NCBI RefSeq assembly: GCF_028583425.1
Contig: NC_072794.1
Span: 31,431,232-31,495,231 of the forward strand
Direction: 5' to 3'
Source of the DNA: Eublepharis macularius
Taxonomy: Eukaryota > Chordata > Lepidosauria > Squamata > Eublepharidae
DNA length: 64,000 bases
Position 1 is the first letter of the stretch; every line of letters starts with the position of its first letter. The position numbers and the translations under genes are program-made. This document shows positions 38,631 through 49,710 of the stretch, one piece after another. The notes under the pieces are model-generated. The model worked only from the letters and a program-made list of their open reading frames with translations, did not search any database and had not been told where the DNA came from.

Positions 38631-40192
38631 AGTCCTGTTAGTCTGTCTGTAGCAGTAAAAAAGACCAAGAGTCTAGTAAAATCAAAAAGAGTCCAGTAGC
38701 ACCTTTAAGACTAACCAATTTTATTGTAGCATAAGCTTTCGAGAATCACAGTTCTCTTCGTCAGATGCATGGAGAGCAAAAAGAAACTGGTCAGATATAG
38801 AGGAGGAGAGGGGAGGGCGGAGTAGATGCAAACAGCTCCTTCTGATATGGAGATGCAAACAGCTCATTCTGATATGGAGATCAGTTTGCTTCTGTTGAGG
38901 AAATCAGTTACCTTTGATAATGAGATAACCATTCATAGTCCCTGTTCAGTCCCAGCTTGACAGTCAAATTTACATATGAATTCCAATTCAGCAGCTTCCC
39001 ATTGGATTTTGTTTTTGAAAGGTTTCTGTTGAACTACAGTGACCTCTAAGTCTTTGATGGAATGTCCTGGTAGATTGAAGTGTTCTCCCACTGGTTTCTG
39101 GACGTTTCCATTTCTAATGGCAGATTTGTGTCCATTTATTCTTTTGCGTAGAGGTTGGCTCATTTGTCCAATGTACAGAGCAGAAGGACATTGTTGGCAC
39201 ATGAGGGCATATATCAGATTGGAGGATGAGCAGCTGTAAGAGCCAGAGACAGTGTAGTTGATGCCATTGGGTCCTGTAATTGTATTCCCTGGGTAGATAT
39301 AGGGGCAGAGCTCGCATCTGGGTTTGTTGCAGGGCCTGGTACCTGTGCTGGTGACTCTGCTGGCCGATTCATGGTTGTGAGTGAGAAGTCGTTTAAGGTT
39401 GGGGGGCTGTCTGTAGGCAAGGAAAGGTCTTCCACCCAGGGCTTCTGAGAGAGAGGTATCATTTTCCAGGATGGGTTGTAGCTCACTGATGATACGTTGG
39501 ATGGGTTTGAGCTGGGAGCTATAGGTGACAACCAGTGGTGTTCTGTTGTTAGTTCCTTTAGGTTTGTCCTGGAGTAGGCTGTTTCTGGGTACTAGTCTGG
39601 CCCTGTTGATTTGTTTCCTCACTTCATTTGGTGGGTACTGTAGCCCCAAAAATGCTTGTTGTAAATCTCTTAAGTGGGAGTCCGGATCAAGAGCATTGGA
39701 GCAGATACGGTTGTAACGCAAGGCTTGGCTGTAGACAATTGACCGAGTGCTTTGTGTTTAGGGTGGTAGCTGGAGGCATGTAGATATGAGTATCGGTCTG
39801 TGGGTTTCTGGTATAAGGTGGTATTTATTCGTCCATTATGTAGTTGTACAGTGGTGTCCAGGAAGTGTACCTGTTGTGTAGAGTGGTCCAGGCTCAGGTT
39901 GATAGTAGGGTGAAAGTTGTTGAAGTCCTGATGAAATCTCTCAAGGGCTTCCTTCCCATGGGTCCAAATGATGAAGATGTCATCCAAGAATCTTAAGTAT
40001 AGTAGTAGTTCCAGTGGATGGGAGCTGAGGAAGCGTTGTTCCAAGTCCGCCATGAATATGTTAGCATATTGTGGTGCCATGCATGTGCCCATGGCTGTGC
40101 CATTAACCTGTAGATATAAGCTGTCACCAAATTCGAAGTAATTGTGAGTCCAGTAGCACCTATAAGACGACCAAAATCTGTGGTAGGGTTAG
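38631..40192 (-). mobile_element. Penelope-like retroelement (RT plus GIY-YIG endonuclease), 5'-truncated and broken
   Basis: Minus-strand reading regions encode the C-terminal part of a Penelope-type reverse transcriptase (motif GTCMAPQYANIFM and catalytic RFLDDIFIIW, about 40092-39960). They then encode a Cys-rich finger (RPCNKPRCELCP, about 39340) and a GIY-YIG nuclease domain (SALYIGQ...LRKRINGHKSAI, about 39190-39100), ending near 38933. The 3' region holds a duplicated 27-bp motif (38829-38883) and the hammerhead-like terminal segment (38665-38770). At the 5' end, 40148-40192 is a piece of the same terminal sequence abutting the truncated RT. Such repeats at both ends are typical of Penelope insertions. 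The coding region is interrupted. Confidence 0.85.
38665..38770 (-). ncRNA. Hammerhead-ribozyme-like motif at the Penelope 3' end
   Basis: The minus strand reads GCATCTGACGAAGAGAA, then TTCTCGAAAGCTTATGCTAC, giving the CTGANGA core, stem II GAGAA/TTCTC and GAAA. A candidate stem III of three pairs is AGC/GCT. Small hammerhead variants with very short stem III are known from Penelope-like elements. Self-cleavage is inferred from the motif only. Confidence 0.5.
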
Positions 40193-40210
40193 GGTATAAT
40201 CCATATACCA

Positions 40211-40468
40211 TAGGATTGCCAACTCCAAGTTGAGAAATTGAGCCCGTCTGACAGGGAGGGCGGTCTAGAAATGAAATAAATAAAATTCCTGGAGATTTGG
40301 GGTTGGAGCCTGGTGAGGGAGGTTGGGATTTGGGGAAGGATTTCCGAGGGATTCAATGCCATAGAATCTATCCTCCAATCTATCCTTCCACTTTGTCCAG
40401 AGGAACTGGTCTCTGTAGCTTGGAGATCAGTTGTAATTCCAGGAGATCATTAGACCCCACCCTATATG
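40211..40468 (-). mobile_element. hAT-type MITE (GGGTTGCCAG family), reverse copy
   Basis: Starts TAGGATTGCCAACTCCAAG and contains CCTGGAGATTTGGGG, then GGAGATCAGTTGTAATTCCAGGAGAT. It is a reverse-oriented relative of the well-delimited copy at 41405-41623. It directly follows the Penelope copy. Confidence 0.65.
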
Positions 40469-40964
40469 CGCATGATTTTTGTTTGTTTGTAGAAGCACTG
40501 AACAATTCTTATGTTACAATTAACATATGTATATCTGAATGTGCAATTGAAGTCCTGCATTTATGCAGGTACTGGTCCCTGGTTTCAGTGGTAAAATGAA
40601 CACATTGCCTTTTTCCTATATATGTACACATACATGCAAGATGTGCACTGTGATGTGTGTACAGAGCAACATGTTACAGTGAACATGCATACAACATTGC
40701 CATGTGCCCATTGAGAATGGAGATACTCTCGCACCTGCCTGCTGTTGTCCATACTTGCTCTAATGAGCGTGGGAGGAAAATGGGTGGGGAAACAATGACT
40801 TGATATCACTTCTAGGTGAGCCTGCTTGCGGAGAGAGAGGGCTAGAAATCAACTGGCAGCAGGAAGGGGAGATCAGATCCTCAGGATTTGTAAGTCTCAG
40901 GTAGGTCAACAACAATTCTATGTTCCGTTTCTTGGTATGTATCCCAGTCCTGAAACTGTATTTA

Positions 40965-41137
40965 ATCTTGACGGACCATTGATCCATCAAGGTCAGTACT
41001 GTCTACTCAGGCTAGCTGGTAGAGGTCTTTCACATTACCTGCTTCCTGATCCTTATAAGTAGAAATGTCCAGGATTGAACCTGGGACTTTCTGCATGTCA
41101 AGAAGATGCTTGACCACTGAACCATGGCCCACGGGAA
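40965..41137 (-). mobile_element. tRNA-derived SINE, reverse copy
   Basis: GATCCATCAAGGTCAGTACT, AGAGGTCTTTCACATTACCT and then GGATTGAACCTGGGACTTTC...TGACCACTGAACCATGGCCC. Read on the minus strand the right end is a tRNA-like head with B-box GGTTCAATCC. Confidence 0.7.
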
Positions 41138-41139
41138 GT

Positions 41140-41213
41140 GATTTCTGTAATGTGGAGATCGGTTGTAGTTCTGGGAGAACTCCAGGTCATATCTGGAGGT
41201 TGGTAACCCTAAT
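41140..41213 (-). mobile_element. hAT-type MITE fragment (GGGTTGCCAG family)
   Basis: GGAGATCGGTTGTAGTTCTG, then CTGGAGGTTGGTAACCCTA, the outer end of the family in reverse orientation. Only this end is present. Confidence 0.6.
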
Positions 41214-41396
41214 TGTCATCTCTGTTATTTTATTTATTATATTTGAATCCCAATTTCCTTTCAAAGAAATGAGGCCCTAGCCACATGTTAAACTATGTAC
41301 AGTCCTGCCTCAAACCATGCCCTCCCCTGTGCTGCATTCCCAACCTGAAATGACCCCAAGGAGCCACTATTTGTTCCACCTGGAAAACAAACGTGC

Positions 41397-41631
41397 ACAG
41401 AGGGTAGGGTTGCCAGCCTCCAGGTAGTAGATGGAGATCTCCTGGAATTACAACTGTTCTCCAGGCCACTGAGATCAGTTCACCTGGAGAAAATGGCTAC
41501 TTTGGGGGATGGACTCTATGGAATTATGCCATGCCAAGGTCCTTCCCCTTCCCAAACCCCACTTTCTCCAGGTTTCACCCCCCAGATATCCAGGAATTTC
41601 CCAACTTGGAGCTGGCAACCCTAACAGAGGG
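41397..41631 (+). mobile_element. hAT-type MITE with perfect 8-bp target duplication
   Basis: The element spans 41405-41623 (219 bp), from TAGGGTTGCCAG to CTGGCAACCCTA, which are exact 12-bp terminal inverted repeats. It is flanked by ACAGAGGG at 41397-41404 and 41624-41631. An 8-bp duplication is the hAT hallmark. There is no coding capacity. This copy defines the family found in at least six other places in the window. Confidence 0.9.
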
Positions 41632-43430
41632 CCTGCACATAGGTTTTCCCAGCAAGGCAAAGAGGGGCTCTCTGGGACCTTTCGAGTCAGGAGAATGACT
41701 CAGAGTGGGGGGAAAGTTAAGCCCCCTCTTCCTAAAGTCCTGATCCAGTGGGCCCTCATGAATCTGAGAATCTCATTTGCAGTAGGGAACATCCATTGTA
41801 CATCTGCTTGTGAAACGTGCAGTTAAACCATGAAGAGTGGTGGTTTGACCTCAGAAACGTCCTGTGAGATTGATTACGCTAACAAATAATTGCTGGCCTA
41901 AGGATGCCTGGTGGGTTACATGGGTGAAGATTTGAACCTGGATTTCCCACACCCATGCTTAACATTGTAATGTGTTAGCTTCATTCTCTTGACCATATTT
42001 CCTGTCCTATTGGTCTGCCAAGTCTGGTAGGCTGTCTTACTTTCAGATTAGAACTCCTACAGTTTTGGCAATGTGCATTTAATCTTGACATTTTGCACAA
42101 TATGCTACATGGGGCCACTATTCTTACGTTGTTTATTTTTTAAATTATCCAGAGTAGTTTAACAGCATTTTTTTTGTTAGATATTTCTTACTTGGGCTAA
42201 TTCCTAGTTAGAAAAATCTAAAGAAATTGGCAGGGGTTTCACACAATGTTCTGAGAAGAGGAATAACAAAACAGGAGAACACCTGCTATCTCATAGTCTC
42301 ATCTGGAGAGAATCTTTTAGACCCCGAGTATTTGGACTCAGTATGAGCAATGTATTAGCTGTGTGTTGTAGTTATGTACCTCATGGGAGCTATCAATCAT
42401 GTGTTTGTCCTTGTAATTGAAAATCCAGATGTTGTTAGCAGCTGGTTCCATTCTCTATGAAATAAGAACAAATAGCTATTATTGTATTGTGGCTCAGTAT
42501 TGTTCTATCCAGAAAGAAATCAGGTGACCTGACACCCCCTCGCCTCCTGATTTTAATCTTAGTGCTGTACTCACCCTAGATCTGATCTGGCTCATTCAAT
42601 GGCTAGCTTTTTTGCAGAGCAACAATTCTACTGCTGTTTCACAATATTTTAAAAACAAGGCTGGGTGAATGTTGCATACTCTGCACAATTTGGGAGGAGT
42701 GGGGGAAGCATAAACAGTCCACATGTTTTAAAATGTGAATGCTCCAAAAATGATGGAACAACAAATGGGAGAGGAAGTGGACACCCTCACTTTTTTTTAA
42801 AACACGACTTTTCTTCTAAACTAGCATTATATGACAGGGTCCCGCCTTGTCATATTTACTGAAATTTAACTCCACTTGGTGACCTCAAGTTCTTGTCTGG
42901 AACCAGAGGACATTGTAAAGCTGGACATTGTGAAGCTGGATTTCAGAGGACCCTTATTCGAAGTCATGTGCTGTCATGGAATCATGGGCCTAATTCCATG
43001 TGAACACTTTAGGACCACCTTAGGACAATTCAACATTATCCTGTCACGGAGCATTGCAAGCGATAGATAGTGGTGCAAAATTTTTCTCATTGAGGAACCT
43101 TTCTTCTGAATTCCATCTGGGCTAAGTTTGCCTTCCTCTCCCTGCTAGTACTATAAGGTTTGGGCATGGCAAGAGGCCTGACCTCTTGGATGCAAGTTCA
43201 AATGCCATTGGCCCTTGTGCTCACCTGGTGCCCTTGGAGGAACCATGTATCTGATCCTAAGCAGCCCAAGATACATGGTTGTTTGGTTGGTTAGGTTAGT
43301 TTATTTATGCTGTTTTCTTGTGGTTCTTGTAAGCCACTTTTGTTCTCTTTGGGGAGAAAAAAATTTGAATAAATAAAAGCTCTGAAGAACCCCAAGAGTT
43401 GGGAAAAGAATGTTTCCTAATGAATGTATC
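41632..43430. other. Intergenic, no gene or clear repeat seen
   Basis: AT-rich unique-looking sequence. The only local structure noticed is a short imperfect repetition GGACATTGTAAAGCT / GGACATTGTGAAGCT at about 42909-42938. Confidence 0.5.
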
Positions 43431-43743
43431 CAGGGGTCATTTTGTAGAAAAAGAGCTGGAGGAACTCATTAGCATAACTCATTAGCATAACTCATTAGCA
43501 TATGCCACACCCCCTGACATCACCTATTCTGGCTGTTTTGGACCCAATCCCGGCCATTCAGGGCCGAAATTGGGCCCAAAATGGCAAAAAAGTGGCTGAA
43601 AATGGCCAAAAAGGGGCCCAAAATGGTCAGGATCGAGCCGCTGCTGAGCAGGAGAGTGATCCACCACCCATCAACGGCCCTATCCAGGCCATTTTGTCCC
43701 CAAACCAGGCCGAAATGGGCCCAACATGGCCAAGAGTCAGGTG
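43431..43743 (+). mobile_element. hAT-type MITE (CAGGGGTCATTT family), truncated on the right
   Basis: Starts CAGGGGTCATTTTGTAGAAA. It has three tandem ACTCATTAGCATA units (about 43467-43502), then GGCCAAAAT-type G/C blocks, and aligns in reverse to 54020-54444. The right terminal part of the family is missing after about 43743. Confidence 0.75.
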
Positions 43744-43747
43744 GACT

Positions 43748-43821
43748 CACACATGGCAAGCCTCTAGACTATATACAATTGCCACACACATGGCAAGCCT
43801 CTAGACTATATACAATTGCCA
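43748..43821 (+). repeat. 37-bp tandem duplication
   Basis: Two adjacent near-identical copies of a 37-bp unit starting CACACATGGCAAGCC (43748-43784 and 43785-43821). They begin right where the preceding MITE is cut off. Confidence 0.85.
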
Positions 43822-44646
43822 AGATGTATGCTTGTTGTGCATTTGTGGGGGGGAAGATTTCCTTCCTAAAAGATGGGCCGAGTGACCTGGATAACCAGCT
43901 GGAGAGGTAGAGCTAGATAGCTGAAGCAGAAAGTCTTGACAGCCATCTTTCCTACTGCATCCTTTCTTCCGCTTATTAACTAGGAGTTTTGTTCTAGTGC
44001 CAGCTTTGGAATGGTGCTTGTAGGCCACTTAATTCAAGCTCTTCTGAAATGAATGTTACTTACTTTCACATGATGTGTTTAAGGTCAGAGCATTAGAGAA
44101 ATCAGCCCAGATGTTGGAACAGGAGTCACGCTAATCCCTGGAGATGAGGGTGCAATGTCATAGCAGGGAGATCAGATGATCTGGCACTACGTCCAGGACT
44201 CTCTGTCTCTTCTGCTATGCATCTGGGCTGCAAGACGTCTGTCCTCCAGGACAAATGCTTGCTCCTAAGATTGACTTTCACATTCGTGCTAATGGCTAGA
44301 TTTTTTAAAAAATAAATATTTTCAGGGTCAGAAAAGCCACAAGTATTCAGTTTTTCTTTCTTACCTAAGCTTTGGTCCAAATGCAGTCACAGGCATGATG
44401 TCAATGGCAGGTTGAGCAAAAGTGAGCTCAAGGTCAACCTGCTTATTTGATCCCTCTTTGGTTGTAGCTGCTTAGATGAAAACCTGCTAAATGAAATAAC
44501 TTTAGAAACCAAATCTTCCTCACGGCAAATTGTAATATATATTAATAACTGCTAAAAGAAAGGGAGATTTTATGCTCCTAGACTTTCAGCAGGAACCAAT
44601 GAATTACAAACAGAAGGCCTTTTTAAAGCTATACCATCAGTCTATT
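43822..44646. other. Intergenic, no gene seen
   Basis: No recognisable coding or repeat structure. The short open frames here show no protein-like features. Confidence 0.45.
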
Positions 44647-44866
44647 ATAGGGTTGCCAGCCTCCAGGTGGGGCCTGGAGCTCTCCCAGAATTACAGCTGA
44701 TCTCCAGACTACGGAGATCAGTTGTCCCCTGGAGGAAATGGCAGTTTTGAAGGGTTGACTCTATGGTAATATGCCCCACTAAGGCCCCTCTCTTTCCCAA
44801 ACCCTGCCTTTCCCAGGTGCATACCCCAAATCTCTAAGAATTTTCATGCCTAGAGTTGGCAGTCTA
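44647..44866 (+). mobile_element. hAT-type MITE (GGGTTGCCAG family)
   Basis: TAGGGTTGCCAGCCTCCAGG to GAGTTGGCAGTCTA, with the same internal layout as 41405-41623 (GAGATCAGTTGTCCCCTGGA, CTCTATGGTAATATGCC). The ends are diverged and no target duplication could be matched. Confidence 0.75.
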
Positions 44867-44924
44867 ATTCTGTTAGAAAGTTGTCGAAAGTTTAGATGGT
44901 CAGACAGATGTGTAATTGCTTCAG

Positions 44925-44992
44925 TGGTGTGCTTTGGATCTCAGTGAGAAAGGTGGCCTATAAAGAGAGATAAATAAATAAATAAATAAATT
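44925..44992 (+). mobile_element. LINE/SINE 3' end with (AAAT)n tail
   Basis: GGATCTCAGTGAGAAAGGTG, then GGCCTATAAAGAGAG followed by a (TAAA)n microsatellite. This is the common 3' end of CR1/L2-mobilised repeats. Confidence 0.55.
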
Positions 44993-45015
44993 TGTGTAGT
45001 GTATTGGTTAGTATG

Positions 45016-45116
45016 TCAGACTAGTAGGATTTAAGTCTGGTGGCACTTTAGAGATCAACAAGGTTTTCAGAGTATAAGCTTTGAGAGTTAAAGCTCCCTT
45101 CTTCAGATACAAGTAG
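45016..45116 (-). repeat. Penelope-like terminal fragment
   Basis: Contains AGTCTGGTGGCACTTTAGAG, ATAAGCTTTGAGAG and CTTCTTCAGATACAAG in reverse orientation, with the same element order as 37714-37830. It is diverged. Confidence 0.55.
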
Positions 45117-46796
45117 GAATGGAAATCTCTGAGCCTTTATATCCTAGCCAAAAGGGGTGTGTGTGTATGAGGGGGGTGGGGTGTTACAAGGAATGGAATC
45201 AGGATGCAGATACAATGCAGTTTGATTAGATAGGAGGAGTTTGGCAAAGGAGGATATCAGGATGGAAAGGTACAATGCAGCTTGATTAGAGCAGAAATTA
45301 AGCATTTGTAGAGAGATAAGACTCCTACGTCTCTATTAAGTGCAGGGGTGGGGGATGATTTGTTGCTTGTGTTTAATCCTTATTAAACCTTTGCCTTTGG
45401 ACCTTCAATTCAGCTCCTCTTTACATTACCTTAAACTTTTACCTTAGGAGGGCCCAGGTCACAATCAATACTCCTTATATTTACACACACACACACACAA
45501 CTTCAGTGTTCCCTACTTTAACCAAGCGTTTACCTCAAGAACACATTCCCTTTTATGTGTGTATGTGTGATGTATATATTGCTGCCTCCCTGACTCCCTC
45601 ATAAGGTTTTCACTACCTCCAAAGGCTTTCACTTTAGATCTCCTCAGTTATAGATGGTAGTTTGACAGAACAGTCAGCAAGTGAAGGCGATTGTGAGGGG
45701 GAAAAGGGATAGCATGATGGTTGCAGATTTTTAATAAGTGTATTGGTTTCAGGATAGTTCTTAAGCTTGGTGATTTCATAAATAATTCTCTCTTCTTAAA
45801 GACTCAGTCTAGGATCCCATTCCCCTGGTTGGGGCAAGAGATCCCTCACTTTTAGCCTCCATCTCCTGCCATTTTTCACCTAGCTGGCAGGCAGAAAGTC
45901 ACGGGAACAGGTTTAAAACTTTCCAGAGTGTGCCCCTGGTGCTCTGGATGACTTCCATGTCATGCCAGGAATGATGTCATTCACGGTGCAATGCAGAAGC
46001 AATACAGAGTATGTGCAAGAGGTAGGTTTTCCTGGCATGCCCCCTCCAAGTGACCCCCCTCCTGGGGGCTTGGGAACCCTAACTCAGGCACGCAGTCTAA
46101 TTTTCCACACAGATCTTCAATAGCGAACTAAACTCTCTTCTCATCCACACAGTCATAGATTCACTCAGGCCTTCCCACACAGCTTGCCTGACCTAGATAA
46201 TCACTCTCTAATATACACAAACGGACCCAGGTGCACACTCAGTTTGCCTGACTTAGACACAATTAGACTCTCTGGGTTCCACACAGTTTGCCTGATTCAG
46301 TCAGAATCTTTCTCTGAAACACCCAAAGGCTGACTGAAAACCTTTCAGCTCTCTGAGAGACGTTCTAAACAAGATGAATTAAATGAGGACACTCAAGTGA
46401 AGTGAGGCGCAATGTTAGCCGGGAAGCCCAGTTCTTAAAAGGACAGATGGGAAGGTGTTGTCAAATTCCCTCTCTACAGAGCCTGCAAATATGGCTCCTC
46501 AGGGGGTTTATTTCCTCTTCCACTCCTAGAAGGGGAGGTGAAACTGACAGAAATAATTTAATTTGACTTGTCTTATAATGGTGTACCTTTAATTCCCCCT
46601 GTTCCTTTAACTTTGTTCCTTTATAACTCACAGTGGGAACCTCTGCACATAGCCGTTGGTTTGCAGTGTGCTGACACAGACACGCAAGAGAGTTCACGTG
46701 TCTGTGTGGTTAATAGTCTCACATTGCCCATTGCAGTATTTAATTTGTAGATATTTTTAATGAAGGAACCACTCAGATATATAATTGTTTATATTA
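45117..46796. other. Intergenic, no gene; one possible decayed transposon
   Basis: Contains an AC microsatellite (about 45482-45500). A block at about 45815-46081 (TCTAGGATCCCATTCCCC ... GGGCTTGGGAACCCTA) has weak inverted ends like a decayed hAT MITE. Nothing else is recognised. Confidence 0.35.
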
Positions 46797-47290
46797 TTCA
46801 GGGTTTATTCATATTTCAGGTGTATGGTGGATCGTTAGTATGACCCCTGATGAAGTTTTTATGAAACAAGTTGCACAGTAGCCGGCCCCTTGTCAGGTCG
46901 TTGGGGTCCTCCCCTTGGTTGTCAGTTCCACCTGGAATGAGAAAGACAATTGTTTGTTACTACTTACCTGTTACTTCTGGTGTTTCCTTCCACAACGGAC
47001 TTCATATTCTGCATACCTGCAAAAGATAAGAGCAAAAAAGGAAGAAAGAAAAAAGAGCAATGACATACTCTTAATATTTGTGCCTTCACTCTTTTACAAA
47101 TTTCAGGACTTTCCAGCTGTCTTAAGAAATTTTTGTATGACATTTACTCTGGACAGTGATTGTGAAATATTTTGATACTGTATATTTATGATATTTATTG
47201 TATTTAATATGTACTATCACTTTGTCACTACTGCACTTTATAAATAGTTACTATATTTTTTATATCCATTCCTATTGTATTCTGTCCCCT
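46797..47290 (+). mobile_element. Possible Penelope-like terminal remnant with hammerhead-like core
   Basis: CTGATGA (46847-46853) followed nine bases later by GAAA (46863-46866) fits the hammerhead core spacing, but the intervening AGTTTTTAT does not form a strong stem II. It is preceded and followed by AT-rich non-coding sequence. Assignment is weak. Confidence 0.25.
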
Positions 47291-47599
47291 TCGTTAGTAG
47301 TAGCCCACTTCAAGTTTTAACTTATACTTGAGGGGCGCTTCTTTGGTGTGTACCTCTCCTGATCCTAGCTGGGTGAAGGCGGGGCAGGCATTGCTGCCTG
47401 GTCCGTGCCTGATCCCAACCTGGGCTTCTCATTGCAGCGCATTGTCTGGAGGGACTTGCTGCCTTGTCTGGGCTTCCCTCCACGGCAGCGCCCTCTGGAG
47501 GCGCACCAGGGTAGGAAGTGAGTTGTCAGGAATACAGTTAGTCTTTTATATAGTAGGATTCTAAATGGATCAGCCTGTACAGTCAGCTCTGAAACTCCA

Positions 47600-48130
47600 G
47601 TTGGTAAAAAATGCCACACGTAAGTTGCTGTCGGGAGCTAGGCAGAGCATGTATATCATACTCATTCTGTAGTCACTTCACTGGTTACAGATCAGCTACT
47701 GGATTCAGTTCAAGGTACTGGACAAGGTACTGGTTAACACTTACAAAACCGTTTATGTCCTTGGACCCATCTTTCCTGCCACACACTGTCCTGGCTGTTC
47801 ACAGCTTCAGTCGTCAGTTTTAAATATCTGTAGATGTGGCCTAGTTGAGAATTAAATATATTGATGATAGGGTTGTAGTCTATTACAATCGCTTTTCTTT
47901 TACTGCATTATCTTCTATCTTTGTAATCACTTTCTACATTATGGTATGTCATGCTTTAGACAGGTTTTTCTTTTTTGTGCATTGTTTTTCATTTCTGTAA
48001 TCCTAGTCATGTTGCATTGTTTACTGGATGTTTTATGCTGACTGATTTAAGTGTTTTTTGTATTTTGTAGTCTGCCTTGAGTCTCAGTAAGAAAGATGGG
48101 CTATAAATGAAGGAAATATATTGGATTGTA
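47600..48130 (+). mobile_element. LINE 3' end (L2/CR1-like)
   Basis: The start resembles the degenerate end of an L2/CR1-type ORF2 (…CAGTTCAAGGTACTGG…TTACAAAACCG…CTTGGACCCATC…). It is followed by a T-rich 3' UTR and the common terminal segment GTCTGCCTTGAGTCTCAGTA...GGGCTATAAATGAAGG. Heavily decayed. Confidence 0.5.
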
Positions 48131-49548
48131 TCCGTAAACATACCGTCCTTTAGCTGTCCAGTAGTATTCCCCAATTAACTGGGTGGAACTGATTCCAATG
48201 CCCTTTTAATTAAATCATTTTTTTAAAGTGCCTGTAATGGAAGAGGGCAGCTGAAACACCATGGAACAATCCACCTCTTTATTTTGGAAGAGACACAAGA
48301 TAGGGTGGGAACACATACAAATTTTTATATCCTGTTGACCTAAATGCTGTCTCAGGTCTTTGAGCACTTTGAACTCAGAGGATGAACACATCTGCCTAAA
48401 GTAAGTTAGGTGACTCTTTAGGACTGAAGGGAATGGTGGACCAAGATAAGAAATACAACCTCCATCCAGCCCTGAAGCCATTGCAGGGGCTGAAGAATCA
48501 CCCTGGCAGACCCTTCTTTTATCTTCTGAGTTCAAGATGCACAAAGCCCTGGGATGGTGCTAAGGCCAAAGATTCTCCCCTATATAGCCAAAGTCTTCAC
48601 AGGGAGGGGTAGAAGAACTGGGTGTCTCAAGAGTCTCCAGTGTAAAGAAACCTATCTTTCCATTTTAGCACATAATATGTCTGTATACAGGACACCCGCC
48701 CTTCTTATGGAGTGATGCGTCTTTTAGAAATGCCTAAATTCGGAGTGGGGTTTATGCACAAACTAAGTAAACTACAGTTTAGGGATTTGGATTATGAGGG
48801 GCCTCTAAATGCAAAAATAATTTTCTAAAAATTACCAAATTACCAATTTTTTTTTGCAATGCTACAGTGCCTCTTAAACTTGATACAGTCTAGGGTGGTA
48901 GCATGCCTTTATTGGGCTCTGCTTGAGTTTTAGGACTGTTACAGCTGATCGTAGCATTGTGTGACATGATCTGAGGACAGAAAATAATCTCCTTTGAAAC
49001 CGAGGTCATTTTACTTTATACTTCACTGTTTACAAGAAGACTTCAGAGCAGTATCTGTCCTGTAAACCACTTTATTTGGAAAGCAAACAAGGGAATCTCC
49101 TTTCAAAAGGAAATTTGTCTATTTTTAATACAGTTGTATCGTTTTCTTTCCACTGCAAGCAATGCCCACTTCAAAGTTTAAAGGCAACGTTTCCTTCCTT
49201 CACCATCTTGTCAAATGTAAAAGTGTCAAACCAGATTTATGTAACGATAGTTCATTCTTATAGGACTTTACATCTTCAAAGTGTTTTAGAGTCTTTGAAA
49301 CTGGACATGCTTTTGAGAACACGTACAAAAACAAGCAGGAACCTCTGGGTCCCAATAACTTCTTTGCATAAGCCAATTAAAACTACATTCTGAAAACTTC
49401 AGGAGTGTAAAGTTGTTAGTTATCAGCTACTGAGATTACTTGTATCGTTTTTCCTGTATCATAGAAAGAAGAACTATTTTATGTTATTATATCCATTAAG
49501 CCAAGGGGAAGGTGTTGTTCTGGAGAGGAAGTCCATTACAGAATAGTA
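48131..49548. other. Intergenic, no gene or repeat recognised
   Basis: Unique-looking AT-rich sequence. No exon-like open frame with splice sites was found. Confidence 0.45.
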
Positions 49549-49710
49549 CTTGGGTGAGTCACAGATCTCTCAGAGTTCTCTCAGCCTCACCTATCTCACA
49601 GGGTGTCTGTTGTGGGGATAAAATAACACTAACTTTGTAAACTGCTCTGTGTGTGGCATTAAGCTGTCCTGAAGAGCTGTATATAAGCACAAGGTTGTTG
49701 TTGTTTTTAC
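49549..49710 (+). mobile_element. SINE fragment
   Basis: Body and tail of the SINE family also seen at 29748: CTCAGCCTCACCTATCTCAC, GTTGTGGGGATAAAATAACA and AGAGCTGTATATAAGCAC, ending in a GTT-rich tail. The tRNA-like head is missing. Confidence 0.6.

Noticed and set aside
43502-43910. Open frames of 100 and 109 codons near 43.5-43.9 kb
   Set aside because: They lie on the GC-patterned MITE and the 37-bp tandem duplication. The repetitive translation reflects the repeat units.
45815-46081. Possible MITE with ends TCTAGGATCCCA / TGGGAACCCTA
   Set aside because: The terminal inverted similarity is weak and the flanking bases do not give a convincing 8-bp duplication, so it is mentioned only in the interval description.
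47328-47564. 78-codon open frame in a GC-rich patch
   Set aside because: There is no similarity I can name and no splice context. It borders a LINE 3' end.
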